This document shows, one piece after another, positions 27,511-36,257 of a stretch of 64,000 nt of DNA (the stretch's first letter is position 1; every line of letters begins with the position of its first letter). The notes under the pieces are model-generated. The model did no database searches and was not told the origin of the DNA. It worked only from the letters and a program-made list of their open reading frames with translations. The translations under genes were made by a program, and so were the position numbers. The stretch is from the NCBI GenBank assembly GCA_026990385.1, contig JALXDL010000010.1, forward strand, positions 24,801-88,800. The letters are read 5' to 3'. This stretch comes from DRKI01 sp011051875 (GTDB lineage: Bacteria > Desulfobacterota > Desulfobulbia > Desulfobulbales > Desulfobulbaceae).

Positions 27511-30500
27511 GTGATGCGTCGGGCAGGGACAGTCGCCGCAGGTCGTGTCCGGCGGCGGGCAGGGGCAGGGGCGGGCCACCACGGATCGGTGTGGCTGTGC
27601 ATCCTGCCGGTTCTGCTGCTGGTGGTCCTCCGGACCGCAGCAGGCTGGTGCGAAGGCGCTGCCCCGGGCGCCGCAGGCGCGGATCCGATCCGTGTCGGCC
27701 GGGAAGCGGTGCGCACCGATGCCGCGGCCCTGAAGAAACTCCAGGCCGAGGTGGCGGACCAGCGCAAGGATCTGGAGGCCAGGCTGGCCCGGCTGCGTGA
27801 AGAGACGGTCTCCGGCACCATGCTGGAGGAGACCCGGCTGGCCATGGAATCGGCCAGGCTCAAGGTCCGTTCCGTGGAACTCGACCTGACCAACGAGCAA
27901 CAGAAGATCCAGACCCTCCAGGCCAGGATCAGGGCACTCGGCGAACAGACCGCCAAATCCGGAGGCGGCGGCAGGAACGTGCCACAGCAGGCACAGGCGG
28001 AAACGAAAAAGAAACTGGGGGAACTCAACGCCCTCCTGGCCGTGGAGCAGCAGCGGCTGGCCCAGCTCCGGGAACGCCGCGACCTGCTGAAGACAAAGGC
28101 CGACCTGGCCGCATCCTGGTGGCAGAATGTGCAGGCCGTCTTTCAGCAGCAGCAGAGGAAGCGGCACCGCGAATCCCTGGAGGAGCTGCAGCACCGCCTG
28201 CAGAAGGAGGAACAGAAGAACCAGGAGGAAATGCTCCGGCTGCAGAAGGAACTGGATGCCCTCACCGGCAATGACAGCGGAATTGCTGTCCGGAGAGACC
28301 TGATCCATTGGCGTATGGAGGCGCTGGATGAATCGCTCAATGTCCTGCGCACACGCCTCAAAATACAGGAGATCCGGAGCCGGCTGGACGCCATGAATCT
28401 GGCCACGGTCCAGGGAATGGCCGCGGAGACGCTCAAGGGCTACCAGCAGACGCTGGAGCAGACTGCAGGCGAACTGCAGCAGCTCCAGACCTTGACCGGC
28501 AGCAAGCTGGAGCTCTTCAGCCAGCAGTGGGCCCTGCTTCAGAAGCAGTACGCGCTGAAAGAGGTGCCAGCCAGGGTTTTCAGGCAGGAAAAAAAGATCC
28601 TCCTGGGCATGATCGACAGCCTGCGTGAGCAACTCGACAGCCTCAAGGCCCTGGACAGCCAGGTCAGCCAGTACCTGGAGAACGTCCGCAGGGCCTATGC
28701 CGCCAATGTCAAACAGAGTCTGACCGCCCGCCAGGTCCTGCCCCGCGACCTGGCTGCCTGGAAAGAGCTTGCCCTGGAACTGGTCACCCTGCCCAGATCC
28801 CTGCTCGCCATTGCCGGCCGCATCGCCAGGCAGATGGCCTCGGGCTGGGCCGATACCGGTGCTGGCCGGCGGCTGCTCTTCTTCGGCGCTGTGCTGGCGC
28901 TAGTCCTGGTTAACCTTGGCCTGGGCCGCCTGCCTGCACCGCCCACCGGCCAGGTGGCCCTGGATCTGCGTTTCACCGTAAGGGCCAGGGCCATCTTCAT
29001 GGCCCTGCTTCGGGGATGCAGGCCGGTGCTCCTTCTGGGCGGCTCCCTGCTCCTCTTTGGTCTGCTCACCGGGATCGATACGGTTTCCTTCCACGTGCTG
29101 GTCCTCCTGGTCAGTATCTGGCTGGTGCTCCAGCTCGTGATCAAGCTCAGTTACTGGGTCTTTGTCTCACCCATGGTGGCGTCGGAGCACCGCCAGGTCC
29201 GGCTGCATCGCTCCATTGTCCTGGTGGCCTCTGTCAGCGCCCTGTTCACCCTGCTGGTCGGCCTGGGAAATATCGGCCTGCTTTCCACGGCACTGCGGGA
29301 CGTGATCGACCGGGCCTTCATGTTTCTGCTTCTCCTTGTGGTCTACCTGTTCATGCGGCTGCGGGCCTTGCTGATTACCCGCATCCACGCCGAGTGGAAG
29401 TCGGGGTTCTGGGTCAGGATGGTGGCGCTGGCCAGTCTCTCCATCCCGCTCACCGCCCTGACCGCCGCCCTGGTCGGCCTGGCGGGCTATATCAACCTGG
29501 CCTGGTTCGTTGCCGCGCAGCTCGCCGTCTTCCTGGCCGTGATCATGGCCTGGCTGATGGTCAGTGACCTGGTCAGGGACCTGCTCGGGCACTGGAGGCA
29601 GCGCCTGGAACGGCGGGGGGGCGGCCGCGACGTCCTGGCGCCCCGGTTGATCGATTCCCTGGAGCACATGGTGCAGCTTGTCCTGGTCGCAATCGTTCTC
29701 TGGAGCCTGGCACGGCTCTATGGCTGGGGGAGCGGTAACGCGGTGAGCGGCTTCCTGAAGAGCTGGCTGGGATATCCCCTGTTCCATGTCGGCGGCCAGG
29801 CCGTCACCCTGTTCAACGTCGCTGCTACCCTGTTCCTGCTGCTCCTGGTCTTCTATGTCGGCGCCCTGGCGCGGCAGGTGGCCTATTTCCTCCTCTGCCG
29901 CAATGTCACGGACCGGGGCCTGCGCAACAGTCTCTCCATTTTCACCCAGTACGCCGTCCTCGTGGCAGGGGGGCTCATCGCCCTCAACACCATGGGCTTC
30001 AACCTGACCAGCCTTACCGTCTTTGCCGGCGCCCTGGGCGTGGGGATCGGTTTCGGTCTCCAGAACATCGCCAACAACCTGATCAGCGGCCTGATCCTGC
30101 TCGCGGAACGGCCTGTTCGGATCGAGGACTGGGTGGCCATTGGCGACAAACAGGGCGTGATCACCCGGATCGGCATCCGTTCCCTTACCCTCAGGACCTG
30201 GAACAACCAGGAGGTCATTCTGCCCAATGCGCAGCTGATCACCGAGCCGGTGACCAACTGGACGCTTTCCGACCGGCTGATCCGGACGGTCTTCCAGGTG
30301 GGCATCCATTATCACGACGACCCGCACCAGGCCCGTGACGTGATCCTGGATGCGGTCTCCATGGTGCCCGAGGTCTCCCTGGATCCGCCGCCCCGCGTCT
30401 TTCTCACCGGGTTCGGCAACTCGTCGGTGGACTTCCGGGTGGAGTTCTTTTCCGAATCCGACGGCCAGGCTGGTCAGCTCGCGGTCAAGTCTTCGGTGAT

Positions 30501-30678
30501 GTTCGCCATCTGGGACGCACTCAAGGACGCCGATATCGACATTCCTTTCCCGCAGCAGGATATCTATATCAAGGAAGTGCCGTTTGCGGCGGCTTCCGGA
30601 ACCCCGCCGCAGCCCACGGCAACGATGGCCGCCGACCATGGGAGAGGCGAACGGGGTCCGATTTCAGGACCAGCCTGA
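27511..30678 (+). CDS. Large mechanosensitive channel (MscK/KefA-like)
   Basis: A 1055-residue envelope protein. A signal peptide (LCILPVLLLVVLRTAAGWC) is followed by a long coiled-coil periplasmic domain (about residues 50-420; charged heptads such as QHRLQKEEQKNQEEMLRLQK), several transmembrane segments (about 450-840) and a C-terminal MscS core: ITLNTMGFNLT-like IALNTMGFNLTSLTVFAGAL, GVGIGFGLQNIANNLISGLI, LLAERPVRIEDWV and LRTWNNQEVILPNAQLITEP. The glycine/alanine pore helix and beta domain are intact. It should open under membrane tension during osmotic downshock. GTG at 27511 or ATG at 27514 can start it; translation is likely coupled to marC. Confidence 0.92.
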   Translation: MMRRAGTVAAGRVRRRAGAGAGHHGSVWLCILPVLLLVVLRTAAGWCEGAAPGAAGADPIRVGREAVRTDAAALKKLQAEVADQRKDLEARLARLREETVSGTMLEETRLAMESARLKVRSVELDLTNEQQKIQTLQARIRALGEQTAKSGGGGRNVPQQAQAETKKKLGELNALLAVEQQRLAQLRERRDLLKTKADLAASWWQNVQAVFQQQQRKRHRESLEELQHRLQKEEQKNQEEMLRLQKELDALTGNDSGIAVRRDLIHWRMEALDESLNVLRTRLKIQEIRSRLDAMNLATVQGMAAETLKGYQQTLEQTAGELQQLQTLTGSKLELFSQQWALLQKQYALKEVPARVFRQEKKILLGMIDSLREQLDSLKALDSQVSQYLENVRRAYAANVKQSLTARQVLPRDLAAWKELALELVTLPRSLLAIAGRIARQMASGWADTGAGRRLLFFGAVLALVLVNLGLGRLPAPPTGQVALDLRFTVRARAIFMALLRGCRPVLLLGGSLLLFGLLTGIDTVSFHVLVLLVSIWLVLQLVIKLSYWVFVSPMVASEHRQVRLHRSIVLVASVSALFTLLVGLGNIGLLSTALRDVIDRAFMFLLLLVVYLFMRLRALLITRIHAEWKSGFWVRMVALASLSIPLTALTAALVGLAGYINLAWFVAAQLAVFLAVIMAWLMVSDLVRDLLGHWRQRLERRGGGRDVLAPRLIDSLEHMVQLVLVAIVLWSLARLYGWGSGNAVSGFLKSWLGYPLFHVGGQAVTLFNVAATLFLLLLVFYVGALARQVAYFLLCRNVTDRGLRNSLSIFTQYAVLVAGGLIALNTMGFNLTSLTVFAGALGVGIGFGLQNIANNLISGLILLAERPVRIEDWVAIGDKQGVITRIGIRSLTLRTWNNQEVILPNAQLITEPVTNWTLSDRLIRTVFQVGIHYHDDPHQARDVILDAVSMVPEVSLDPPPRVFLTGFGNSSVDFRVEFFSESDGQAGQLAVKSSVMFAIWDALKDADIDIPFPQQDIYIKEVPFAAASGTPPQPTATMAADHGRGERGPISGPA

Positions 30679-30689
30679 TCGCCCGCACA

Positions 30690-30775
30690 GGGGACCCATT
30701 GCAAATCGGCACGCTTGCACAGGCAGGGGACACCTGTGCCAACAGACAGTTTTGAGGATGTGCCACAGGAGAGGA
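30690..30775. repeat. R3 repeat, copy A
   Basis: About 80 bases. On the minus strand it reads GGCACAGGTGTCCCCTGCC followed by TGTGCAAGCGTGCCGATTTG. It matches 40945-41035 (direct to this reading) and 45830-45905. It lies between the channel gene and the DUF202 gene, outside both. Confidence 0.65.
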
Positions 30776-30813
30776 AACCGGCGCCGGGGTGCAGATCCGG
30801 GCCGAGGGGAAAC

Positions 30814-31197
30814 ATGATGGACAACTCGACAGACAGCTGTGTCAGTACCTGTCCCGACAGGACACGATTGGCGCTGGACCGGACCGTGCTCGCCAACGAA
30901 CGGACCTTTGCCGCCTGGATCCGCAGCGGGCTCGCCTGCCTGGTCTCCGGGCTGGGAGTTGCCAGGTTCATGCTCGATACCTGGCCCCTGTGGAGCATCC
31001 GGATCATTGCCGTTATCCTGATTCTCTTTTCCGCTGCCGCCTTTCTGCTCGCCGGCTGGCGCTACCGTCACCTCCACCTGCGGCTGGTCCATGTGGATGT
31101 CGATATGGTGCCGTTGACCCTGGTCCGGCTGCTCAGCCTGATCCTGGCCGCCTGCTCGTTCCTCGCCCTGCTCGTGGTCTGGAGAATCCTGGACTGA
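30814..31197 (+). CDS. DUF202 (YidH-like) membrane protein
   Basis: A 127-residue protein. The family motif DRTVLANERTFAAWIRSGLA is followed by three hydrophobic segments. DUF202 proteins are small inner-membrane proteins of unknown function; in eukaryotes the domain occurs with SPX/VTC polyphosphate proteins. ATG at 30814 follows CGAGGGGAAAC. A repeat lies just upstream. Confidence 0.85.
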   Translation: MMDNSTDSCVSTCPDRTRLALDRTVLANERTFAAWIRSGLACLVSGLGVARFMLDTWPLWSIRIIAVILILFSAAAFLLAGWRYRHLHLRLVHVDVDMVPLTLVRLLSLILAACSFLALLVVWRILD

Positions 31198-31228
31198 AGC
31201 TCCCGGCAGCGGAAGCGAAATCTCCCGG

Positions 31229-32395
31229 TCAGCCCAGGTGCAGGTATCCCTCCGGCAGCAGACTGGTTGCCAGCATGACCGTGTTGATCTCCCGGTGGTC
31301 CTTCCAGGTGGCGGTTGCCCTCGAATCCGGCCGGAGCCAGAACCCCTCGATCTCGTCGGCCAGCGGCCGATAGGGCAGGGTCCCGGTCAGCACCTCCTTC
31401 ACCCGGGCAACGGCCCGGCCTGCCGGCGGTGCCATCTGCTCGAAACCGGGGAGTGCATGCAGGCCGATGGCCAGTCCCAGTTCCCGGAAGGCCAGGCGGT
31501 ATTCAGGCGGCAGGTTCAGGGTCCCGCTGCGGATGAAGACCGGCAGCCCGGCCAGGGCAGCACGCAGGAGGTGTGCCGACAGCTCGGGATGGGGGAAGAT
31601 TCCCCGTGCGGCCATCTGCCAGGCCCGCCAGGCCCCGCTCAGCAGGCCGCCCATGCCCAGGGGGTCGTCCGTCTCCCAGGCCAGGCCGTTGCATATCTCT
31701 TCCATGGTCGCGATCTCCTCCTGCAGGTCGGGCAGATCCGGGGCCGGGTGATCCCGGCCGGTGACCACCAGCTCGTGCAGGGTGATCAGGGCGTCCAGCG
31801 GATCGTGCTGGCCCATGGCAGGGACCAGGGGCCGGCTGAGATCGATGCTCATCTTCCAGTACAGCCGTTTGCGGCCATCCAGGGGAGAGATATGGATGAA
31901 CCGTGCGCAGGCGGTGACGGCAAGTTCCATGGCCCAGCGGTTCCAGGTCGGATCACCGGTGGCGCGGGTGAGGGCCGCCAGGGCGTGCATCCACTGGGTA
32001 AGGTAATGAAAGTACTGGCCGTCCCGCTCCCACTCCAGCTCCTCGTCCATGGGCTCGTCCGGATCCCGTTCGGGTAGTTTCTTGCCGATGCGCAGGCCTC
32101 CTGCGGTGGGGTGGCGTTGACCTGCATCCTCGTCCAGACCGCTGATCCAGCCGGTCCTCGGGTCGTCCCGACGGTGGCGGCCCAGGGTCCTATGCACCTG
32201 GTTTGCCAGTGTCCGGGCCAGGTCCATGAAGCGGCTGTCGCCGGTGCGGTGATGGAGGGCGAGAAAGTTGCAGACCGCAAAGGCATCGGTCCAGAGGTAG
32301 CGGACGGGTGACGGCGCAGTTGGTGCAAGCCCCGTCTGGCGGGCGAATTCCAGCATCAGTTCCCGGGCCGTGGCTGTATGATCGACTGTCTCCAT
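31229..32395 (-). CDS. Predicted (alpha/alpha)6-barrel protein, function unknown
   Basis: A 388-residue cytosolic protein rich in Trp and His. Regular helix pairs (VRYLWTDAFAVCNFLALHHR; YFHYLTQWMHALAALTRATG; DPLGMGGLLSGAWRAWQMAA) suggest an alpha/alpha toroid like those of glycoside hydrolases and epimerases. DEDAG, DEELEWERDGQYFHYLTQW and WKDHREIN hold conserved-looking acidic residues. No named family recognised. ATG at 32395. It is transcribed away from the DUF202 gene's end and lies downstream of the usp gene, whose terminator intervenes. Confidence 0.7.
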   Translation of the reverse strand: METVDHTATARELMLEFARQTGLAPTAPSPVRYLWTDAFAVCNFLALHHRTGDSRFMDLARTLANQVHRTLGRHRRDDPRTGWISGLDEDAGQRHPTAGGLRIGKKLPERDPDEPMDEELEWERDGQYFHYLTQWMHALAALTRATGDPTWNRWAMELAVTACARFIHISPLDGRKRLYWKMSIDLSRPLVPAMGQHDPLDALITLHELVVTGRDHPAPDLPDLQEEIATMEEICNGLAWETDDPLGMGGLLSGAWRAWQMAARGIFPHPELSAHLLRAALAGLPVFIRSGTLNLPPEYRLAFRELGLAIGLHALPGFEQMAPPAGRAVARVKEVLTGTLPYRPLADEIEGFWLRPDSRATATWKDHREINTVMLATSLLPEGYLHLG

Positions 32396-32502
32396 GGTAG
32401 TGCGGTCCCGGGCCGGTCAGCAGGCGCCTGCCGGCGGCCGGCTGTTTTCACCCTCTCGTTCCAGGGAAGAAAAAGTACATGAAAAAATACATGAGGCAGA
32501 AT

Positions 32503-32537
32503 AAAAAAACTCCGCCGCGGCAGGACCGGCAGCGGAG
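32503..32537 (-). terminator. Terminator after the usp gene
   Basis: Minus strand: CTCCGC (32537-32532) pairs with GCGGAG (32515-32510), with inner GC pairs, followed by a seven-T run (A run at 32503-32509). Confidence 0.85.
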
Positions 32538-32590
32538 ATCTCCCGGACGGCATAGACGCCACGGCTCCTGTCGGTTCCCCGACAGTGAGC

Positions 32591-33034
32591 CTACTTGAAG
32601 GGATTGAAGGTGAGAACCGGACAGGGCGCCTTCTTGACCACCTTCTCCGCCGTGCTGCCCATCAGGATCCTCTCCAGTCCCTTGACGCCGTGCGTACCGA
32701 TGATGATCATATCGGCCTTTTCCTCTTCGGCGAATTTCACGATCTCCTCCGCTGCATCGCCGATCACCACCTTGCCGGAGACACCGTTTTCGAGGTGCTT
32801 GTAGTCCTCCACCAGGGCGGCCATTCTTGCCTCGGATTTTTCCTGCAGCTCCTTGACCATCTGCCCGAACGACGGATGGACCAGCAGCATGTCATAACCC
32901 TGGAAGTCATTGACAACATGGAAAAAGATGACGTGTGCTCCCAGCTTGTCCGCCACAGAGGTTGCGTAGCCGGCCACCTTGTCCGTGGCGCTTGAAAAAT
33001 CGACCGGAACAACAACCTTCTTGATGTCTGCCAT
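32591..33034 (-). CDS. Universal stress protein
   Basis: A 147-residue UspA-family protein. The N-terminal KVVVPVDFSSATDKVAGYAT and the C-terminal ATP-binding motif IIIGTHGVKGLERILMGSTA, EKVVKKAPCPVLTF (G-x2-G-x9-GS/T) are complete, so it should bind ATP. ATG at 33034 follows AGGAGGACAGGAGA. It has its own promoter and terminator. Confidence 0.94.
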   Translation of the reverse strand: MADIKKVVVPVDFSSATDKVAGYATSVADKLGAHVIFFHVVNDFQGYDMLLVHPSFGQMVKELQEKSEARMAALVEDYKHLENGVSGKVVIGDAAEEIVKFAEEEKADMIIIGTHGVKGLERILMGSTAEKVVKKAPCPVLTFNPFK

Positions 33035-33096
33035 TCTCCTGTCCTCCTGTTGATGGGGTTTGTGCAAAGGAAAGGCATTTCCTTTATTCTGCTAAG

Positions 33097-33125
33097 ACTA
33101 TTGCCATCGGACGTTGTCTTGTCAA
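33097..33125 (-). promoter_or_regulatory. Putative usp promoter
   Basis: Minus strand TTGACA (33125-33120), 17-base spacer, AATAGT (33102-33097), about 63 bases ahead of the usp ATG. The -10 is a weak match. Confidence 0.45.
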
Positions 33126-33131
33126 TGCCAT

Positions 33132-34124
33132 TCAGCCGTCGCTGTTCAGTCGCCGCCACAGGGGCAGGCCCGCCATGAGAGAGAAGACCGGCGCGCCGGC
33201 GATGAGGTACCAGTAGAAGGTGACAAACCGCCAGATCAGCACAGCGGCCGCCGCGGTGGCCTGGTCGAGATAGGTGGCCAGGAGCAGGGAGCCGCTGAAT
33301 TCCGCGCCGCCACTGCCGCCTGGCAGCAGGGTAAGGTGGCCCGCGGTGAGGGAAAACATCTGCACCAGCAGGGCATAGCTCCAGGAAATGGTACCGCCAA
33401 GGCCCCGGGCGGCCAGGTAGAGGACAGAGTAGCGCAACAGCCAGTGGCCGCTGCAGAACAGGTAGATGGCCAGCAGGCGGGAGGGACGGAAACCGCGTAC
33501 CATCTGCAGGTTACGCCTGAATGCCAGGATTCCGCGGGCCATGCGCCGGCGGGTTTTCGGGCTGAGGCGGAAGAAACGAAGGATCCTGCCGCTGACCAGG
33601 AGTACCAGCCGGTACCGGCGCACCAGGAGGATACTGGTCGTCAGCCCCGTGACCAGCAGGCAGCCCAGGGTAAGAAGCTCCCAGTGGAAGGGCAGATCGG
33701 CGGGAATCAGCAGCCAGTAGAGCGAGATGGAGAGCAGGGCGGCCAGGAAGAAGAGCATGTCCATGAACTGGTCCACGGCATACAGCGCCAGGCTGCGCGA
33801 GGCCGGGATGCCATTCTGCCGGAGCAGCCAGGTATAGGTCACCGGGCCGCCCGTGCCGCCGGGAGTGGCACAGATGGCAAACTCGGTGGAGACCAGGATA
33901 CCCAGGGCCCGCAGGTGGCCGATCCTGGTGCCGGTGCCGCCGGCCAGCAGGCGCAGGCGGCAGGCGTTGAAGTTCCAGCCGACCAGGATCATACCCAGCA
34001 GCAGGAGGAGCCAGAGCGGCTCGAGGCGGGCCAGGACCGGCAGCAGCTCCGGGCCGCCCAGGAGCAGGGGGATACCGAGACTCAGCGCCAGGGAGAGGAT
34101 GGCAAGCAGCCAGTACCGTTTCAT
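33132..34124 (-). CDS. LPG-synthase-TM/UPF0104-type flippase-like membrane protein
   Basis: A 330-residue protein with about eight membrane segments and the family motifs SLGIPLLLGG, FAICATPGGTGGPVTYTWLL and SLTAGHLTLLPGGSGGAEFS, the P-x-G-x-G-x-x-E-type signature of the MprF-like flippase domain. It lacks the soluble synthase domain of MprF, so it is a candidate lipid or glycolipid translocase. Its ATG overlaps the stop of the deacetylase-like gene by four bases. Confidence 0.85.
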   Translation of the reverse strand: MKRYWLLAILSLALSLGIPLLLGGPELLPVLARLEPLWLLLLLGMILVGWNFNACRLRLLAGGTGTRIGHLRALGILVSTEFAICATPGGTGGPVTYTWLLRQNGIPASRSLALYAVDQFMDMLFFLAALLSISLYWLLIPADLPFHWELLTLGCLLVTGLTTSILLVRRYRLVLLVSGRILRFFRLSPKTRRRMARGILAFRRNLQMVRGFRPSRLLAIYLFCSGHWLLRYSVLYLAARGLGGTISWSYALLVQMFSLTAGHLTLLPGGSGGAEFSGSLLLATYLDQATAAAAVLIWRFVTFYWYLIAGAPVFSLMAGLPLWRRLNSDG

Positions 34125-34879
34125 CGCAGTGCCTCCAGCCACTGGTGCTTTGTCAGTGGCTCCCGTTCCGCGAGCAGTTCCTCCATGGTGCGCAGCCAGT
34201 AGGCGCGCGCCATCCGGTGGCGCATGTCCACCGGGTGCAGCCCCAGGCGGATCAGCGGCGCCCTGCGGCGGTGCCGGTCCAGGCGGCAGGTATTCCAGGC
34301 CAGCGAGAGGAGACGACGCCACCATGTGCCTGAACTCCAGACCAGGGTCGGTGCCGCCAGGTGGCGGAATGTCGGCAGGCGGATAAGGCCGCCCGGGTCA
34401 CTGGTGTACCTGAAAGGAAGTCCGGACAGGGCCCGGCAGGCCTCCCTTCCCAGCAGCCAGGCCGGGGCGACAAAACCGTGCACCGGCCAGCCCAGGCGCG
34501 AGAAGAGTGCCAGGCCGTGACGCAGGCGTTGAGCCGCCTCGGCGCCGCTGATCCGGTAGAATTCACCTTCATGGGTATAGATCCGGCGCATGAAGAATTG
34601 GTCCGGCCGCCAGGAGACAGGGCCGGGATCGTCGTGAAACCAGCCGTGGAGGACGATCTCGTCACCCCGGGCCAGCCGGCTCTCCATGGCGGCGAGAAAG
34701 TCCGGGGCCCGGTCGACCCTGTCCCGGCGGTGAAAGTCCGGCACCACCAGCAGGGTCAGGGGCAGGTCCAGCCGGTCGCTTGCCTCGACCAGGGGGCGGT
34801 ACAGGGGCCACTGCGATGGGGAGACGTCATGGAGAACCACGCAGAAACCGTGGCGGCCGGCACTCTCAGGCATGGTCAT
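34121..34879 (-). CDS. DUF2334 polysaccharide-deacetylase-like protein
   Basis: A 252-residue cytosolic protein with the NodB-like barrel marks VVLHDVSPSQWPLYRPLVEA, LTLLVVPDFHRRD, EIVLHGWFHDDPG and IRLGLHPVDMR. The Asp of HDV, the His pair of HGWFH and HP fit the metal ligands of DUF2334. ATG at 34879 (or 34873) overlaps the glycosyltransferase gene by 14 bases. Its substrate is presumably the glycolipid made by the upstream transferase. Confidence 0.85.
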   Translation of the reverse strand: MTMPESAGRHGFCVVLHDVSPSQWPLYRPLVEASDRLDLPLTLLVVPDFHRRDRVDRAPDFLAAMESRLARGDEIVLHGWFHDDPGPVSWRPDQFFMRRIYTHEGEFYRISGAEAAQRLRHGLALFSRLGWPVHGFVAPAWLLGREACRALSGLPFRYTSDPGGLIRLPTFRHLAAPTLVWSSGTWWRRLLSLAWNTCRLDRHRRRAPLIRLGLHPVDMRHRMARAYWLRTMEELLAEREPLTKHQWLEALR

Positions 34880-35990
34880 CCTCTCCGGTCTCCGGCCTGC
34901 GGCCGGTCAGGTCCCGGTAGTTGGCCAGCAGCCGGGAGAGGACCTGGTCCCACGTGTACTGCTCTGTCACGTGCCGCCGGGCCCGGCGGCCCATGGCCGT
35001 GTAGTCGCCGGCAAAGAGTTTTCTCACCGTGTCGGCAATGGAGGGTGCGGAATTGGGTTCGGCCAGCAGGCCGGTTCCCGGTACCACCAGTTCGGCCACG
35101 GCGCCGGCATTGACCCCCACCACCGGGATTCCGCTGGCCATTGCCTCCAGGACCACCAGGCCGAAGGTCTCGGAGTCACCGGCATGGAGCAGGGCGTCGC
35201 TGCTGGCCAGGATCCGGGAGAGCCGGAGCGGGTCGACGAATCCGTTGGATCTGCTGACGTTGGCCGGCAGGCGGCGGGGCATGCCGGAGCCGACCAGGTG
35301 GAGATGGTAGTCCGGTCCCAGTTCGGCCATGACCCTGAGCAGCAGGGGAATGTGCTTTTCCCGGGAGCCGCGGCCGGCAAAGACCAGCAGCCGGACGTTG
35401 TGGTCGATTTCGAGCCTGCGGCGCAGGGCCTGGTCCCGCCGGTTGGGATGGAACAGGGAGCTGTCCACGCCCAGGGGCTGGACATGCACCCTGTGCTCCG
35501 GGATGCCAAGACGCCGCAGCTTGTCGGACATGACGCGGGAGGGCGCCAGTACACGGTCAAAACGGGAGTAAAGCTGCAGGATGTAGCGGTCGAGCCAGCG
35601 GTTGCTCCAGTGGCCGGCCCGGGTGGTCACCAGACGCTGCAGGTCGGAGTGGTAGAAACCCACCACCGGCACACCCAGCCGTTGGCCGGCATCCAGGGCG
35701 GCCCAGGGCAGGACATAGGGGTCTCCGGCCTCGATGATGTCGGGCCCCAGCGAGACCAGTCTCCTGGTCCATGGTCCGCGGCGGAGAGGAAACCGGTAGC
35801 CCTTGCCAAAGGGGAGGCGCGGGGCCGGCAGGGTGTAGGCGTTGCAATGGACCCCCTCTTCCGGTCCGGGGACAAGAAGGCTTACGCGGATGTCTTGCCG
35901 GGCGGCCAGCCAGCGCTGCTTGGCCTCCAGGTAGGTGCGGACTCCGCCGCATGTGGGGGTCCAGAATATCGTGATGTCAGCCAGGTGCAT
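34866..35990 (-). CDS. GT4-family glycosyltransferase
   Basis: A 374-residue GT-B retaining transferase. N-terminal domain: TPTCGGVRTYLEAKQRWLAA. C-terminal: LLVFAGRGSREKHIPLLLRV, LHLVGSGMPRRLPANV and the nucleotide-binding E-x7-E region HAGDSETFGLVVLEAMASGI. It is closest in style to alpha-mannosyl or glucosyl transferases such as MgtA/PimB that act on diacylglycerol or PI-type lipids. ATG at 35990 is chosen by homology; the ribosome site is weak. First gene of a three-gene operon with DUF2334 and the flippase. Confidence 0.9.
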   Translation of the reverse strand: MHLADITIFWTPTCGGVRTYLEAKQRWLAARQDIRVSLLVPGPEEGVHCNAYTLPAPRLPFGKGYRFPLRRGPWTRRLVSLGPDIIEAGDPYVLPWAALDAGQRLGVPVVGFYHSDLQRLVTTRAGHWSNRWLDRYILQLYSRFDRVLAPSRVMSDKLRRLGIPEHRVHVQPLGVDSSLFHPNRRDQALRRRLEIDHNVRLLVFAGRGSREKHIPLLLRVMAELGPDYHLHLVGSGMPRRLPANVSRSNGFVDPLRLSRILASSDALLHAGDSETFGLVVLEAMASGIPVVGVNAGAVAELVVPGTGLLAEPNSAPSIADTVRKLFAGDYTAMGRRARRHVTEQYTWDQVLSRLLANYRDLTGRRPETGEDDHA

Positions 35991-36257
35991 GGTGTTGCCG
36001 TTCTGTTGCCGGAGCCGGGCCGTGGCATGGTGTGCCGGTTTCTGTCCCGGACGGCCGGTTCGTGGAATGTACAGCAAGCCATAAATGGGCGCTGTTTGCA
36101 AGCCGTGATTCCGGGCCTGGAAAAAAAGATGGTACCTGACCGGTAAACAGGGCTATTATAGCGGGCAACGGGTTGCATGATGCATGCCCCGTGACCGTCT
36201 GAAGAACAGAGAACCGGGGATCCCGGCGTGCGGAAACCGGAACCGTGTGGAGTGTTC

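Noticed and set aside
26686..28632. 648-codon minus-strand frame opposite marC and the mechanosensitive channel
   Set aside because: Low-complexity antisense product; both plus-strand genes are clear family members.
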